From the NCBI GenBank assembly GCA_035687895.1, contig DASRUE010000293.1, forward strand, positions 1-22,416: DNA of 22,416 nucleotides, read 5' to 3'. Below, one piece after another: positions 7,523-14,820 of the stretch (position 1 is its first letter; the number at the start of each line of letters is the position of its first letter). The position numbers were made by a program, and so were the translations under genes. Source of the stretch: JAERML01 sp035687895 (GTDB lineage: Bacteria; Bacteroidota; Ignavibacteria; UBA10030; UBA6906). Below the pieces are notes generated by a model, which did not search any database, was not told the origin of the DNA, and saw only the letters and a list, made by a program, of their open reading frames with translations.

Positions 7523-8461
7523 ATGTCGACCGAAGTGATTTTGCAGACATATCATCTCAGCAAGCGCTACAAGAACCGTTGGGCGGTGAAGGACGTGAAC
7601 CTGTACGTCCATCGCGGCGATGTGTTCGGGTTCCTCGGGCCCAACGGTGCCGGCAAAAGCACGCTGATACGGATGCTTCTCTCGCTCATCACTCCAACAG
7701 AAGGACATGTTGAATTGTTCGGCAGTCGCCTCCGCGGCCATCGTCGTGCTGTTCTCTCTCGTGTCGGTGGACTCGTGGAACGGGCGGACTTCTATCTCTA
7801 TCTCTCTGCAAAGCGAAATCTGGAGGTCGTAGCATCAATGAGAGGCGGTGTGCCACGCCATGCGATTGACGAAGTACTTGAGATTGTGGGGCTCACAGAT
7901 CGGGGCGGGGATCGCGTGAAAACCTATTCCCACGGAATGAAACAGCGGCTTGGTATCGCTCAGGCACTGCTCGGGGACCCGGAGTTCATCATCCTTGACG
8001 AGCCAACCACGGGGCTCGACCCACAAGGAATCAAAGAGGTTCGGGAGCTCATTCGGAAACTCTCCACCGAACGCGGCATCACGATCTTCCTTTCCTCCCA
8101 TCTCCTTAGCGAAATCGAACAGACAGCAACCAGCATGGCCGTTATCAATGCAGGCACTCTTGTTGTGCAGGGGAGAGTGGAGGAGTTGCTCACGTCAGGT
8201 GAGAATATCGTTCGGGTGGATGCGCGGCCTTCCGAAATAGCAAAACAGGTGATTGACCGGCAGCCATACGTCCTGGGTATTTCGGCAACCAACGGCACAT
8301 TTACGGTGAAGATGCCGTTGGAAAAAGCTGCCTCTCTGAACGCGGCACTGGTTCACGCAGGCATCGAGGTCCACTCGCTTGTCCCACGCAGAAGTCTTGA
8401 AGAGTATTTTCTCTCCATCACCGAAGGGGCGTCTGACACTCTTCCGGGGCGAAAACCCTGA
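7523..8461 (+). CDS. ABC-2 type exporter, ATP-binding protein (BcrA-like)
   Basis: Energises a membrane exporter together with the next gene. The 312-residue protein has Walker A GPNGAGKST at 39-47, signature SHGMKQR at 136-142 (a CcmA/BcrA-type variant of LSGGQ), Walker B FIILDEP at 155-161 and H-loop SSH ending at H193. The Q-loop position reads GGLVERADFY, with Glu in place of Gln as in BcrA-type ATPases. A C-terminal region of about 90 residues (220-312) is usual for this class. The ATG at 7523 directly precedes the family N-terminus; only a weak AGGAACT lies upstream. The stop overlaps the permease start by one base (TGATG), implying translational coupling. Substrate unknown; such systems export peptides, antibiotics or lipids. 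Confidence 0.93.
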   Translation: MSTEVILQTYHLSKRYKNRWAVKDVNLYVHRGDVFGFLGPNGAGKSTLIRMLLSLITPTEGHVELFGSRLRGHRRAVLSRVGGLVERADFYLYLSAKRNLEVVASMRGGVPRHAIDEVLEIVGLTDRGGDRVKTYSHGMKQRLGIAQALLGDPEFIILDEPTTGLDPQGIKEVRELIRKLSTERGITIFLSSHLLSEIEQTATSMAVINAGTLVVQGRVEELLTSGENIVRVDARPSEIAKQVIDRQPYVLGISATNGTFTVKMPLEKAASLNAALVHAGIEVHSLVPRRSLEEYFLSITEGASDTLPGRKP

Positions 8462-9345
8462 TGCAACCCGCCGTTGCCTTTCTTCATACATACTCGATCA
8501 ACCCTTCGATGCTCTCGATACTGAAGAACGAATTGCTCAAGACCTATTTCAAATGGCGGACCTACATCGGTTTCATCGCCATTCTCATCCTGGTCCCTTT
8601 GGTGGAAATAGCCTTGAAACTGGAAGGGGGCTCGATGATCAAGGGGATGACCCGGAGTCTGGAGAAGGACTTCTTTTTTGTCGGAAATCTCTTCAACGGG
8701 TACTTTGTCACACAGCTAATCATGAACAGCCTCTGGGTACACATCCCCTTTCTTATCAGTCTTGTTGCGGGAGACCAGCTCGCAGGTGAAGCGACCGGTG
8801 GGACATTCCGGCTCATCCTCATCCGGCCTGTTTCGCGCTCGCGGATCCTTTTTGCCAAATACCTTACTACACTTTTTTATGCTTTCTCTCTCGTGGCGTT
8901 TCTGGCGGCCCTCAGTCTCGGTCTCGGCGTAGCGATGTTTGGAGTGGGCGATCTGCTTGTTGCGGGGAGGGAGTTGGCGATCATCTCCCAGCATGAAGCG
9001 CTTGGCCGGATGTGCCTTGCCTTCGGCCTTGCAATCTGGAGCATGTGGTGCGTAGCGTCGCTGGCATTTCTCTTCTCCTCGTTTGTTGAGAACGCGATCG
9101 GCCCCATCATCGGGACAATGACGGTGATGGTTGTCTTCCTCGTTATCTCCAATATGCCGACATCGTTCTTTGTCCCTGTGAAGCCCTACTTGTTTACCAC
9201 CTATCTCAATGTCTGGCAGAAAGCACTCGAAGCATCGATTCCCTGGGAGACGATCCTCCATCATGTGGTGATCCTCGGATGCTTCAGCGTTGGATTTTAC
9301 GTGGCAACTTGGTATATTTTCGTCAAGAAAGACATCGTCAGTTGA
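8461..9345 (+). CDS. ABC-2 type exporter, permease
   Basis: Partner of the preceding ATPase. The 294-residue protein has about six hydrophobic segments: near 36-52, then the region ending in ISLVAGD, YAFSLVAFLAALSLGLGVA, the pair LAFGLAIWSMWCVASLAFLF and IIGTMTVMVVFLVIS, and a final one ending VATWYIFVKKDIVS. This is the ABC-2 layout. The loop containing ATGGTFRLILIRPVSRSRI resembles the conserved cytoplasmic segment of these permeases. The start at 8461 overlaps the ATPase stop; an internal ATG at 8509 (MLSILKNELLK) looks more like a typical family N-terminus and is a real alternative. No further gene follows in this operon. Confidence 0.88.
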   Translation: MQPAVAFLHTYSINPSMLSILKNELLKTYFKWRTYIGFIAILILVPLVEIALKLEGGSMIKGMTRSLEKDFFFVGNLFNGYFVTQLIMNSLWVHIPFLISLVAGDQLAGEATGGTFRLILIRPVSRSRILFAKYLTTLFYAFSLVAFLAALSLGLGVAMFGVGDLLVAGRELAIISQHEALGRMCLAFGLAIWSMWCVASLAFLFSSFVENAIGPIIGTMTVMVVFLVISNMPTSFFVPVKPYLFTTYLNVWQKALEASIPWETILHHVVILGCFSVGFYVATWYIFVKKDIVS

Positions 9346-9366
9346 TTCTTGTTGCATTCCTCATAA

Positions 9367-9383
9367 CTCGACATAGCGTCGAG
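9367..9383. other. short perfect hairpin downstream of the ABC permease
   Basis: CTCGAC and GTCGAG form a 6-bp stem around the loop ATAGC. No T-run follows on either strand, so it is not a classical intrinsic terminator. It may mark the end of the ABC operon or a small operator ahead of the peptidase gene. Confidence 0.3.
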
Positions 9384-9451
9384 GTCTCCTGCCGCTACAA
9401 CGGCACAGATATTCCCCCGATCTCCTGAATTTGCTGCGAAAGGAAACCTCT

Positions 9452-10627
9452 ATGGATCTGACACGCATTCAACAGGCTCTCCGCGAACGGAAACTGGGTG
9501 GATGGCTTCTCTGCGATTTCCACAACCGCGACCATCTCTCGCTCCGTATCCTTGGACTCGACCCGAACAAACTGACAAGCCGTCGGTGGTTCTACTTCAT
9601 CCCTGCAAAAGGGGAACCGCGAAAGCTGGTGCACAGTGTTGAGAAGTTCAAGCTCGAATCCCTCCCCGGCTCGAAGGTGGTTTACCTGCCATGGGAGCAG
9701 TTGCACGCATCGCTCAAGAAGATCCTCGGCAGCCCGAAAAAGATTGCGATGCAGTATTCACCGAAGAACAACATCCCGTATGTCTCAATGGTGGATGCGG
9801 GAATCGTGGAGCTGGTGAGAAGTTTCGGCCACAAGGTGGTGTCTTCTGCCGATCTCGTGCAGCTTTTCGAGGCGTTGATCGGTGAAGAAGGGTATCGTTT
9901 GCACAAGGAGGCGGGCATCATTGTCGATAAGATACGGGCTGAGGCGTTTGGACAGATTCGAAGCGCGGTTGCATCGAACAACGGGATGACGGAATACGAC
10001 GTCCAGCAATTCATCATGCGGCGGTTCAAGGAAGAGGGTCTGGTGACTGCTGATCCGCCGATCGTTGGGACGAACGACCATCCGGCTGACCCGCATTTCG
10101 AATCGACACCGCAGAATGCGCGGCCCTTTAAGCACGGGGACACAGTTCTCATCGACCTCTGGGCAAAGAAGAATGTCCCGAGCGGGATCTACTATGATAT
10201 CACGTGGGTTGGCTATATCGGCAGCGAGCCCGCAAGCAGATACCGGGAGATCTTTGCAACGGTGAAAAACGCACGCAACGCTGCCATCCAGTTTGTAACC
10301 GAGAAGTTTGCAAAGGGACGACCGTGCTATGGTTGGGAGGTGGACGATGCGTGTCGCGCCATAGTAAAGAAGGCTGGCTACGCCAAGTATTTTGTCCACC
10401 GAACCGGACATTCCATCGGCGAGGAGGTGCACGGGAATGGTGTGAATATTGACAACCTTGAAACCAAGGACGATCGTCAGATCATGCCCGGCAGTTGCTT
10501 CTCGATCGAACCTGGAATTTATCTTGAAGGGGAGATGGCCGTCCGGAGCGAGGTGAATATTTTTGTCCGCCACGATGCGGTTCCGGAGGTGACGGGTGAG
10601 ATGCAGGAAGAATTAGTGAAGATCTGA
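9452..10627 (+). CDS. M24 family metallopeptidase, Xaa-Pro dipeptidase/aminopeptidase type
   Basis: Cytoplasmic two-metal peptidase that removes residues next to proline. The 391-residue product has a creatinase-like N-terminal domain (about 1-150) and a pita-bread catalytic domain. The five metal ligands can be placed: D235 (IDLWA), D249 (YYDITW), H320 (GHSIGEEVHG), E353 (SIEPGIY) and E367 (RSEVNI). The ATG at 9452 is chosen because GAAAGGAAA lies about 8 nt upstream; a TTG at 9431 is less likely. The POT transporter starts 92 nt downstream on the same strand. Whether it acts on dipeptides or longer Xaa-Pro peptides cannot be decided from sequence. Confidence 0.9.
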   Translation: MDLTRIQQALRERKLGGWLLCDFHNRDHLSLRILGLDPNKLTSRRWFYFIPAKGEPRKLVHSVEKFKLESLPGSKVVYLPWEQLHASLKKILGSPKKIAMQYSPKNNIPYVSMVDAGIVELVRSFGHKVVSSADLVQLFEALIGEEGYRLHKEAGIIVDKIRAEAFGQIRSAVASNNGMTEYDVQQFIMRRFKEEGLVTADPPIVGTNDHPADPHFESTPQNARPFKHGDTVLIDLWAKKNVPSGIYYDITWVGYIGSEPASRYREIFATVKNARNAAIQFVTEKFAKGRPCYGWEVDDACRAIVKKAGYAKYFVHRTGHSIGEEVHGNGVNIDNLETKDDRQIMPGSCFSIEPGIYLEGEMAVRSEVNIFVRHDAVPEVTGEMQEELVKI

Positions 10628-10719
10628 CACGATGGCAAGCAGAGAATGAGTTCCTTCAACCATCTCTTTGACTCGAAAGCTGACATCATTCCCTTACACA
10701 CTCATCCGAAGGAGTCTTC

Positions 10720-11994
10720 GTGAGCATTTCCGAACGTCTGCACGAAATCCGGACCGGGTTTGTCCGGACGTTCTGGGTAGCCAACATCCTCGAGCTGTTC
10801 GAGCGGTTCGCGTTCTACGGCACCAAGGCTGTTCTTGCTGTATACCTGGCGAACAAGATCGGCCTCGGTGTTGAAACTGCCGGATCGCTTGTTGGCCTTT
10901 TCTCCGGTGTAATCTTTTCACTGCCCATTTTGGCCGGTGTGTTTGTGGATCGGTTCGGGTTCAAGAAATCCCTCGCGGCATGTTTCGCATTCTTCACCAT
11001 CGGCTATTTCCTGATCGGCATTGCGGGGCTCGATGCCGGGCAGGACATTGTGAGTCTCTTTGGCAAGGTTCCCTATGTAACCACGGTGTTGTTGCTTACG
11101 GCAATTGGCGGATCGCTGATCAAGCCGTGCATTGTGGGGACGGTTGCCAAGACTTCCCGGCCCGATGTGAAGTCCCTGGGTTTTTCCATCTATTACACAC
11201 TTGTCAATCTCGGCGGCGCCATCGGGCCGATCCTTGCACTGCAAGTCCGGGAGAACCTCGGGATCGAGTTTGTCCTGGTCATGTCTTCACTGACGTCGCT
11301 CGTGTTGGTGCTCGGGACCCTCATCTTTTTCAAGGAGCCGGAAGCGCACGATGGAGAAGTGAAATCAACCAAGACTTTCAACCAGGTGTTCAGCGACATG
11401 CTCCTTGTGTTCCGCAACGGTCGTTTCATCAGCTTCCTGGTGATCTTCTCCGGGTTCTGGATCATGTTCTGGCAGATCTTCTATTCGTTCCCCTTCTACA
11501 TTACCGAGGTCCTAAAGTTCGAGCAATTCGAGTTGTTGGAAACGGTGGACGCGTGGACGATTATTATTGTGAGCGTGCCTGTGACTGCGCTGGTGAAGAA
11601 GTGGAGTCCGATCACGGCAATGTCTCTCGGCTTTCTGATTGCAAGTTGCTCGTGGCTTCTGATTGCATCGTCCTCCACCGTCACGATGGCGATCGTTGCC
11701 ATGGCACTCTTTGCCATTGGTGAAGCAACACAAGCTCCCCGGTTCTATGAGTATGTGAGTGCCCTTGCGCCGAAAGACCAGGTCGGGACGTTCATGGGTT
11801 TTGCCTTCCTGCCCGTGGCTATCGGTTCGTTTGTTGCCGGACCTCTCTCGGGATGGTTGGTACAGACCTACATTCGTGATACATTTAACCCGGCCATGAT
11901 GTGGTACATCCTCGCCGCGATCGGGTTCGGGTCGACCGCGCTGATGGTGTTGTACAATACCATGGTCGCAAAGAAGATCACATCGGCCGGATAA
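10720..11994 (+). CDS. POT/PTR family proton-dependent oligopeptide transporter
   Basis: A multi-helix inner-membrane transporter of the major facilitator superfamily, 424 residues. The first helix carries ELFERFAFYG, the ExxERFxYY proton-coupling signature of POT transporters. Helices 4-5 carry GGSLIKPC and FSIYYTLVNLGGAIGP, matching the PTR family signatures. It is a little shorter than the 450-500 typical of bacterial POT proteins. The start is GTG at 10720, strongly supported by AAGGAG 6-7 nt upstream. It follows an Xaa-Pro peptidase gene, so uptake of di/tripeptides with intracellular cleavage is a sensible joint role. Confidence 0.87.
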   Translation: MSISERLHEIRTGFVRTFWVANILELFERFAFYGTKAVLAVYLANKIGLGVETAGSLVGLFSGVIFSLPILAGVFVDRFGFKKSLAACFAFFTIGYFLIGIAGLDAGQDIVSLFGKVPYVTTVLLLTAIGGSLIKPCIVGTVAKTSRPDVKSLGFSIYYTLVNLGGAIGPILALQVRENLGIEFVLVMSSLTSLVLVLGTLIFFKEPEAHDGEVKSTKTFNQVFSDMLLVFRNGRFISFLVIFSGFWIMFWQIFYSFPFYITEVLKFEQFELLETVDAWTIIIVSVPVTALVKKWSPITAMSLGFLIASCSWLLIASSSTVTMAIVAMALFAIGEATQAPRFYEYVSALAPKDQVGTFMGFAFLPVAIGSFVAGPLSGWLVQTYIRDTFNPAMMWYILAAIGFGSTALMVLYNTMVAKKITSAG

Positions 11995-12008
11995 TTCTTC
12001 TGCTTGCC

Positions 12009-12704
12009 GTGACACACACATCATCCATTGTCCTGCTACTGGCGCTGCTTTCGGCTCCCGAGGGGAAACCGACGGGAGAGGAGGTGCTCCAGAAGGTCGT
12101 CGACCGATTTTCTGCGATCCGTGACTACACGGTGACATTGAATATCGTTGCTGCCATCGAGCGGCTGAATGTCCCCCCCATGCAAATGACGTTGTACTAC
12201 AAGCAGCCGGACCGGTTTCATTTCGACTCCAATGGTTTCGCACTCCTCCCGCGCGATGGTATGGCGCTCAACCCGGCAAGATTCCTTTCCCGTTATACGG
12301 TGATTGCATCCGGCAATGATTCAGTGAACGGAAAACGTTGCACGCGCCTGACTCTCCAGCCGAATGCCGAAAAGGACAAGCTCAGGATCGTTTTTCTCTT
12401 CATCGATCCCGACCGGTCCACTATTGAACAGATCGCCGCCCCGCTGTTTGATGGACGGACGATGACCGCTGTGTTTCAGCATCAGCAGCAAAGCGGACAC
12501 TGGATGCCATCACGGACCACCGTCACGTTCGCATCGACCGAAGAGGATACGACCGAGACCTCGCCGTACGATCAAACCTCCCCCGTGCAAACGCCTCGCC
12601 TCCCACGCACGGGCACAATCTCTATCCAGTATTCCGGCTACAGAATCAACACCGGCCTCGCGGATGACGTGTTTGAAAAGAACAACCAACCCTCGAAGGA
12701 ATGA
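12009..12704 (+). CDS. exported LolA/RseB-like protein
   Basis: About 231 residues from a GTG at 12009, starting with a signal peptide whose core is SIVLLLALLSA. The body begins GEEVLQKVVDRFSAIRDYTVTL and continues with stretches such as MQMTLYYKQPDRFHF. This is the pattern of LolA/RseB-fold proteins, which bind lipid chains in the periplasm. The C-terminal part has alternating beta-strand-like segments. The start is uncertain: the frame stays open back into the transporter gene (ATG at 11901), but that longer N-terminus looks like out-of-frame reading. It has no Shine-Dalgarno and lies 14 nt after the transporter stop, suggesting coupled translation. The exact role is unknown. Confidence 0.6.
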   Translation: MTHTSSIVLLLALLSAPEGKPTGEEVLQKVVDRFSAIRDYTVTLNIVAAIERLNVPPMQMTLYYKQPDRFHFDSNGFALLPRDGMALNPARFLSRYTVIASGNDSVNGKRCTRLTLQPNAEKDKLRIVFLFIDPDRSTIEQIAAPLFDGRTMTAVFQHQQQSGHWMPSRTTVTFASTEEDTTETSPYDQTSPVQTPRLPRTGTISIQYSGYRINTGLADDVFEKNNQPSKE

Positions 12705-13031
12705 AGCAAGGCTAGTGCCTGAATTTGGTTCCACGCTTGCAGCGTGCCTGCTCAGTTTGCTCATCCCAATTCTCCCACCGGTAGCTCCATCCTCTCGTGC
12801 CGATGCCCGGTTCCATTTCCTTTTTTACCGCGCTTTCGATAGGCAGCGTGGGATGCACCAACTTGTTTAGCAACGAGGTTGGCAGCTGTGTGTATCCATA
12901 TCGGCCGATGACACCTTCATTCACTTTCACTAGGAAAATGGTTCTCTTGAAGTAGATTCAACCCACCCCCTCTTCCCCTTTCTGTTGGCAGTTCATCCCC
13001 ACGCCTTCAGAAAGATTCTTCTATACCTCCC
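12705..13031. other. long intergenic region, no supported gene
   Basis: This gap separates the peptide-transport group from the iron operon. It holds a perfect 6-bp hairpin CACGCT-TGC-AGCGTG (12732-12746) and a longer imperfect one with CCAAC/GTTGG ends (12858-12882), neither followed by a T-run. A minus-strand open frame (12712-12930, 72 codons) ends CKRGTKFRH. It has no recognisable domain and could be a fragment of a dispersed repeat or a decayed gene. Pyrimidine-rich stretches run from about 12955 to 13030. Confidence 0.45.
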
Positions 13032-13059
13032 TTGACTTTGTGTTAGATATCTATAAATT
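13032..13059 (+). promoter_or_regulatory. candidate promoter of the metal-uptake operon
   Basis: TTGACT (13032-13037) and TAAATT (13054-13059) are separated by 16 bp, placing a transcription start near 13066, inside the palindrome at 13062-13081. A 10-bp palindrome TAGATATCTA lies within the spacer (13044-13053). The local AT-richness contrasts with the surroundings. Confidence 0.55.
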
Positions 13060-13061
13060 GT

Positions 13062-13081
13062 TATTTAGGTATACCTAAATA
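13062..13081. promoter_or_regulatory. perfect 20-bp palindrome, likely DtxR/MntR-family operator
   Basis: Half-sites TATTTAGGTA and TACCTAAATA are exact reverse complements with no spacer. The TTAGGT...ACCTAA core resembles the inverted repeats bound by DtxR/IdeR/SirR-class repressors. It overlaps the predicted transcription start and lies 18 nt before a DtxR-family gene, so metal-dependent autorepression of the operon is the natural reading. Confidence 0.8.
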
Positions 13082-13099
13082 CCATTGCCCTTTGCGTAT

Positions 13100-13759
13100 A
13101 TGCCGATCTTAAACAAAAGCACCGAAGACTACATAAAGAACATATACAAACTGCAGCGTGAGGGGGAGAAAGTCACTACCTCTGCCCTGGCAATGACCCT
13201 CCAGCTTTCCGATCCATCCGTTACGGATATGATCAAGAAGCTATCGGAGAAGGGACTTGTCCGCTACGCGCCGTATCGTGGCGTTGAGCTGACTGCCAGT
13301 GGAAGACTGATGGCCCTGAAGATTGTCCGTCGACATAGACTGTGGGAAATGTATCTGATGAAATTCCTTGGCTTCTCATGGGACAAGGTTCATGATGAAG
13401 CTGAGAGGCTTGAGCATGTGACCTCCGAGGAAATGGAACAGAAACTGGACGAGGCGTTGGGATTTCCCGCCGCTGATCCACACGGAGACCCGATTCCTGA
13501 TGCGACGGGCGGCTTGGAACACACAGCATATGCAGCACTGCACGAATTCGGTGTAGGGGACGTGGTCAAGGTGCTGCGCGTAAGTGATGATGACTCACAG
13601 ATCCTCCAACACGCCACCAAACTTGGCCTCGGTCTGAACAAGAAGCTGACGGTGCGAGAGAAAATGAATTTCGATGGGTCAATGGTGGTGAAAGTGGGGG
13701 GGAAGGACCAGTTTATCAGCAGAGAGGTGGCTGGGTCAATCTTTGTCGAACTCGTATAA
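13100..13759 (+). CDS. DtxR/MntR-family metal-dependent transcriptional repressor
   Basis: Cytoplasmic dimeric repressor that binds DNA when loaded with Fe(II) or Mn(II). The 219 residues comprise a winged helix (about 5-68) with recognition helix DPSVTDMIKKL and wing APYRGVELT, a dimerisation/metal domain (about 70-135), and a C-terminal SH3/FeoA-like domain (about 150-219). Metal ligands fall at H79, E83, H98, E102, E105 and H106, the same numbering as Corynebacterium DtxR, with D10 where DtxR has Met. Asp and Glu at positions 10 and 102 are the MntR-like choices, so manganese or broader specificity is possible. The ATG at 13100 is preferred to a TTG at 13085; neither has a Shine-Dalgarno. 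It is the first gene of the operon and probable ligand of the 13062-13081 palindrome. Confidence 0.92.
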   Translation: MPILNKSTEDYIKNIYKLQREGEKVTTSALAMTLQLSDPSVTDMIKKLSEKGLVRYAPYRGVELTASGRLMALKIVRRHRLWEMYLMKFLGFSWDKVHDEAERLEHVTSEEMEQKLDEALGFPAADPHGDPIPDATGGLEHTAYAALHEFGVGDVVKVLRVSDDDSQILQHATKLGLGLNKKLTVREKMNFDGSMVVKVGGKDQFISREVAGSIFVELV

Positions 13760-13779
13760 ACTCTCAAAGAGATACGTAG

Positions 13780-14820
13780 ATGGATGGTATGATTAATCCC
13801 ATGGCTGCATTGTTGGTTGCTATTGCAGGGTTGGCACTGCTCGGCATTGTGCTGTGGCCGAAGCGTGGCCTTGTTGCCCACTGGCAACGTGCGCGACTCA
13901 ACACAAAGCGCGTCCTCATTGAAGATGCATTGAAACATTTGTACGACTGTGAGTATCGGAAGCTCATCTGTACGCGGCAGAGTATCGCGGGTGCCCTGGG
14001 GATATCCGGCGATGATGCAGCGGCACTGCTCCTGAAGTTGGAAACCCACGGCTTGCTGAAGGCGCAGGGTGACGGTTTTCAACTGACAGAGGAGGGGCGC
14101 TCATACGCGCTCCGCATCATCAGGGTGCATCGCCTGTGGGAGCGGTACCTCGCGGATGAGACGGGCGTGAAAGAAACCGAGTGGCATGCGGAAGCGGAAC
14201 GGACTGAACACATGATGACACTCGACCAGGCAGACGCTCTCTCCGCACAGATGGGCAATCCTCGCTTCGATCCCCATGGGGATCCCATCCCGACCACCAG
14301 CGGCGACCTTCCGATTCCACGCGGGTATTCGTTGACGCACCTTCCTTCCGGAGAACGTGGACAGATTGTTCACATTGAAGATGAGCCCGACGCCGTTTAT
14401 GCGCAGTTGGTAGCGCAGGGATTGTATCCTGGCGTCAGGATCAGGGTGCTTGAGAAAGGAGACGATAAGATCCGGTTTGAGGCTGATGGAGCCGAGAATG
14501 TTCTGGCGCCTGTTGTCGCATCAAATGTCACCGTTGTTCCCTTGCCGGCGGAAGCGCCGATTGAGGGACCTCACGAATCACTCGTGGCATTGAATCCAGG
14601 CGAATCGGGGCGTGTTACCGGGATCTCCCACGCCTGTCGGGGGCAGCAACGGAGACGCCTTATGGACCTCGGGATCATTCCGGGAACGTTGGTCACCGCA
14701 GAGATGCGAAGCGCCAGCGGTGACCCGACAGCGTACGTAATCAGAGGCGCAACGATAGCGTTGAGGAGCGCGCAAGCCCGGATGGTACACATCCAACGTG
14801 AAAAGGAGACTATTCAATGA
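13780..14820 (+). CDS. membrane-anchored DtxR-like metal-sensing protein with two FeoA domains
   Basis: A 346-residue fusion. One N-terminal transmembrane helix (about 8-26) precedes a basic linker. A DtxR-like module follows (about 43-171), ending in DPHGDPIP exactly as in the upstream repressor. Two FeoA/SH3 domains come next (about 183-255 and 263-341), the second with the classic RLMDLGIIPGT. Every metal ligand of the repressor is present: D49, H117, E121, H136, E140, E143, H144. The recognition-helix region instead reads SGDDAAALLLKLE and the wing AQGDGFQLT, lacking the polar and basic DNA-contact residues. I infer a membrane-bound metal sensor that works through FeoA on FeoB rather than on DNA. 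The start ATG at 13780 is 20 nt after the repressor stop; ATGs at 13789 and 13801 are alternatives. The stop overlaps feoB by 4 bp. Confidence 0.87.
   Translation: MDGMINPMAALLVAIAGLALLGIVLWPKRGLVAHWQRARLNTKRVLIEDALKHLYDCEYRKLICTRQSIAGALGISGDDAAALLLKLETHGLLKAQGDGFQLTEEGRSYALRIIRVHRLWERYLADETGVKETEWHAEAERTEHMMTLDQADALSAQMGNPRFDPHGDPIPTTSGDLPIPRGYSLTHLPSGERGQIVHIEDEPDAVYAQLVAQGLYPGVRIRVLEKGDDKIRFEADGAENVLAPVVASNVTVVPLPAEAPIEGPHESLVALNPGESGRVTGISHACRGQQRRRLMDLGIIPGTLVTAEMRSASGDPTAYVIRGATIALRSAQARMVHIQREKETIQ

Noticed and set aside
10667..10700. TTGACT upstream of the POT transporter as a promoter
   Set aside because: No -10 hexamer is found at proper spacing, and the gene may be read from the peptidase promoter.
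13780..14820. Second FeoA-containing gene as a simple FeoA
   Set aside because: The FeoA domains occupy only the C-terminal half. The N-terminal half has a transmembrane helix and a complete DtxR-like metal-binding module.
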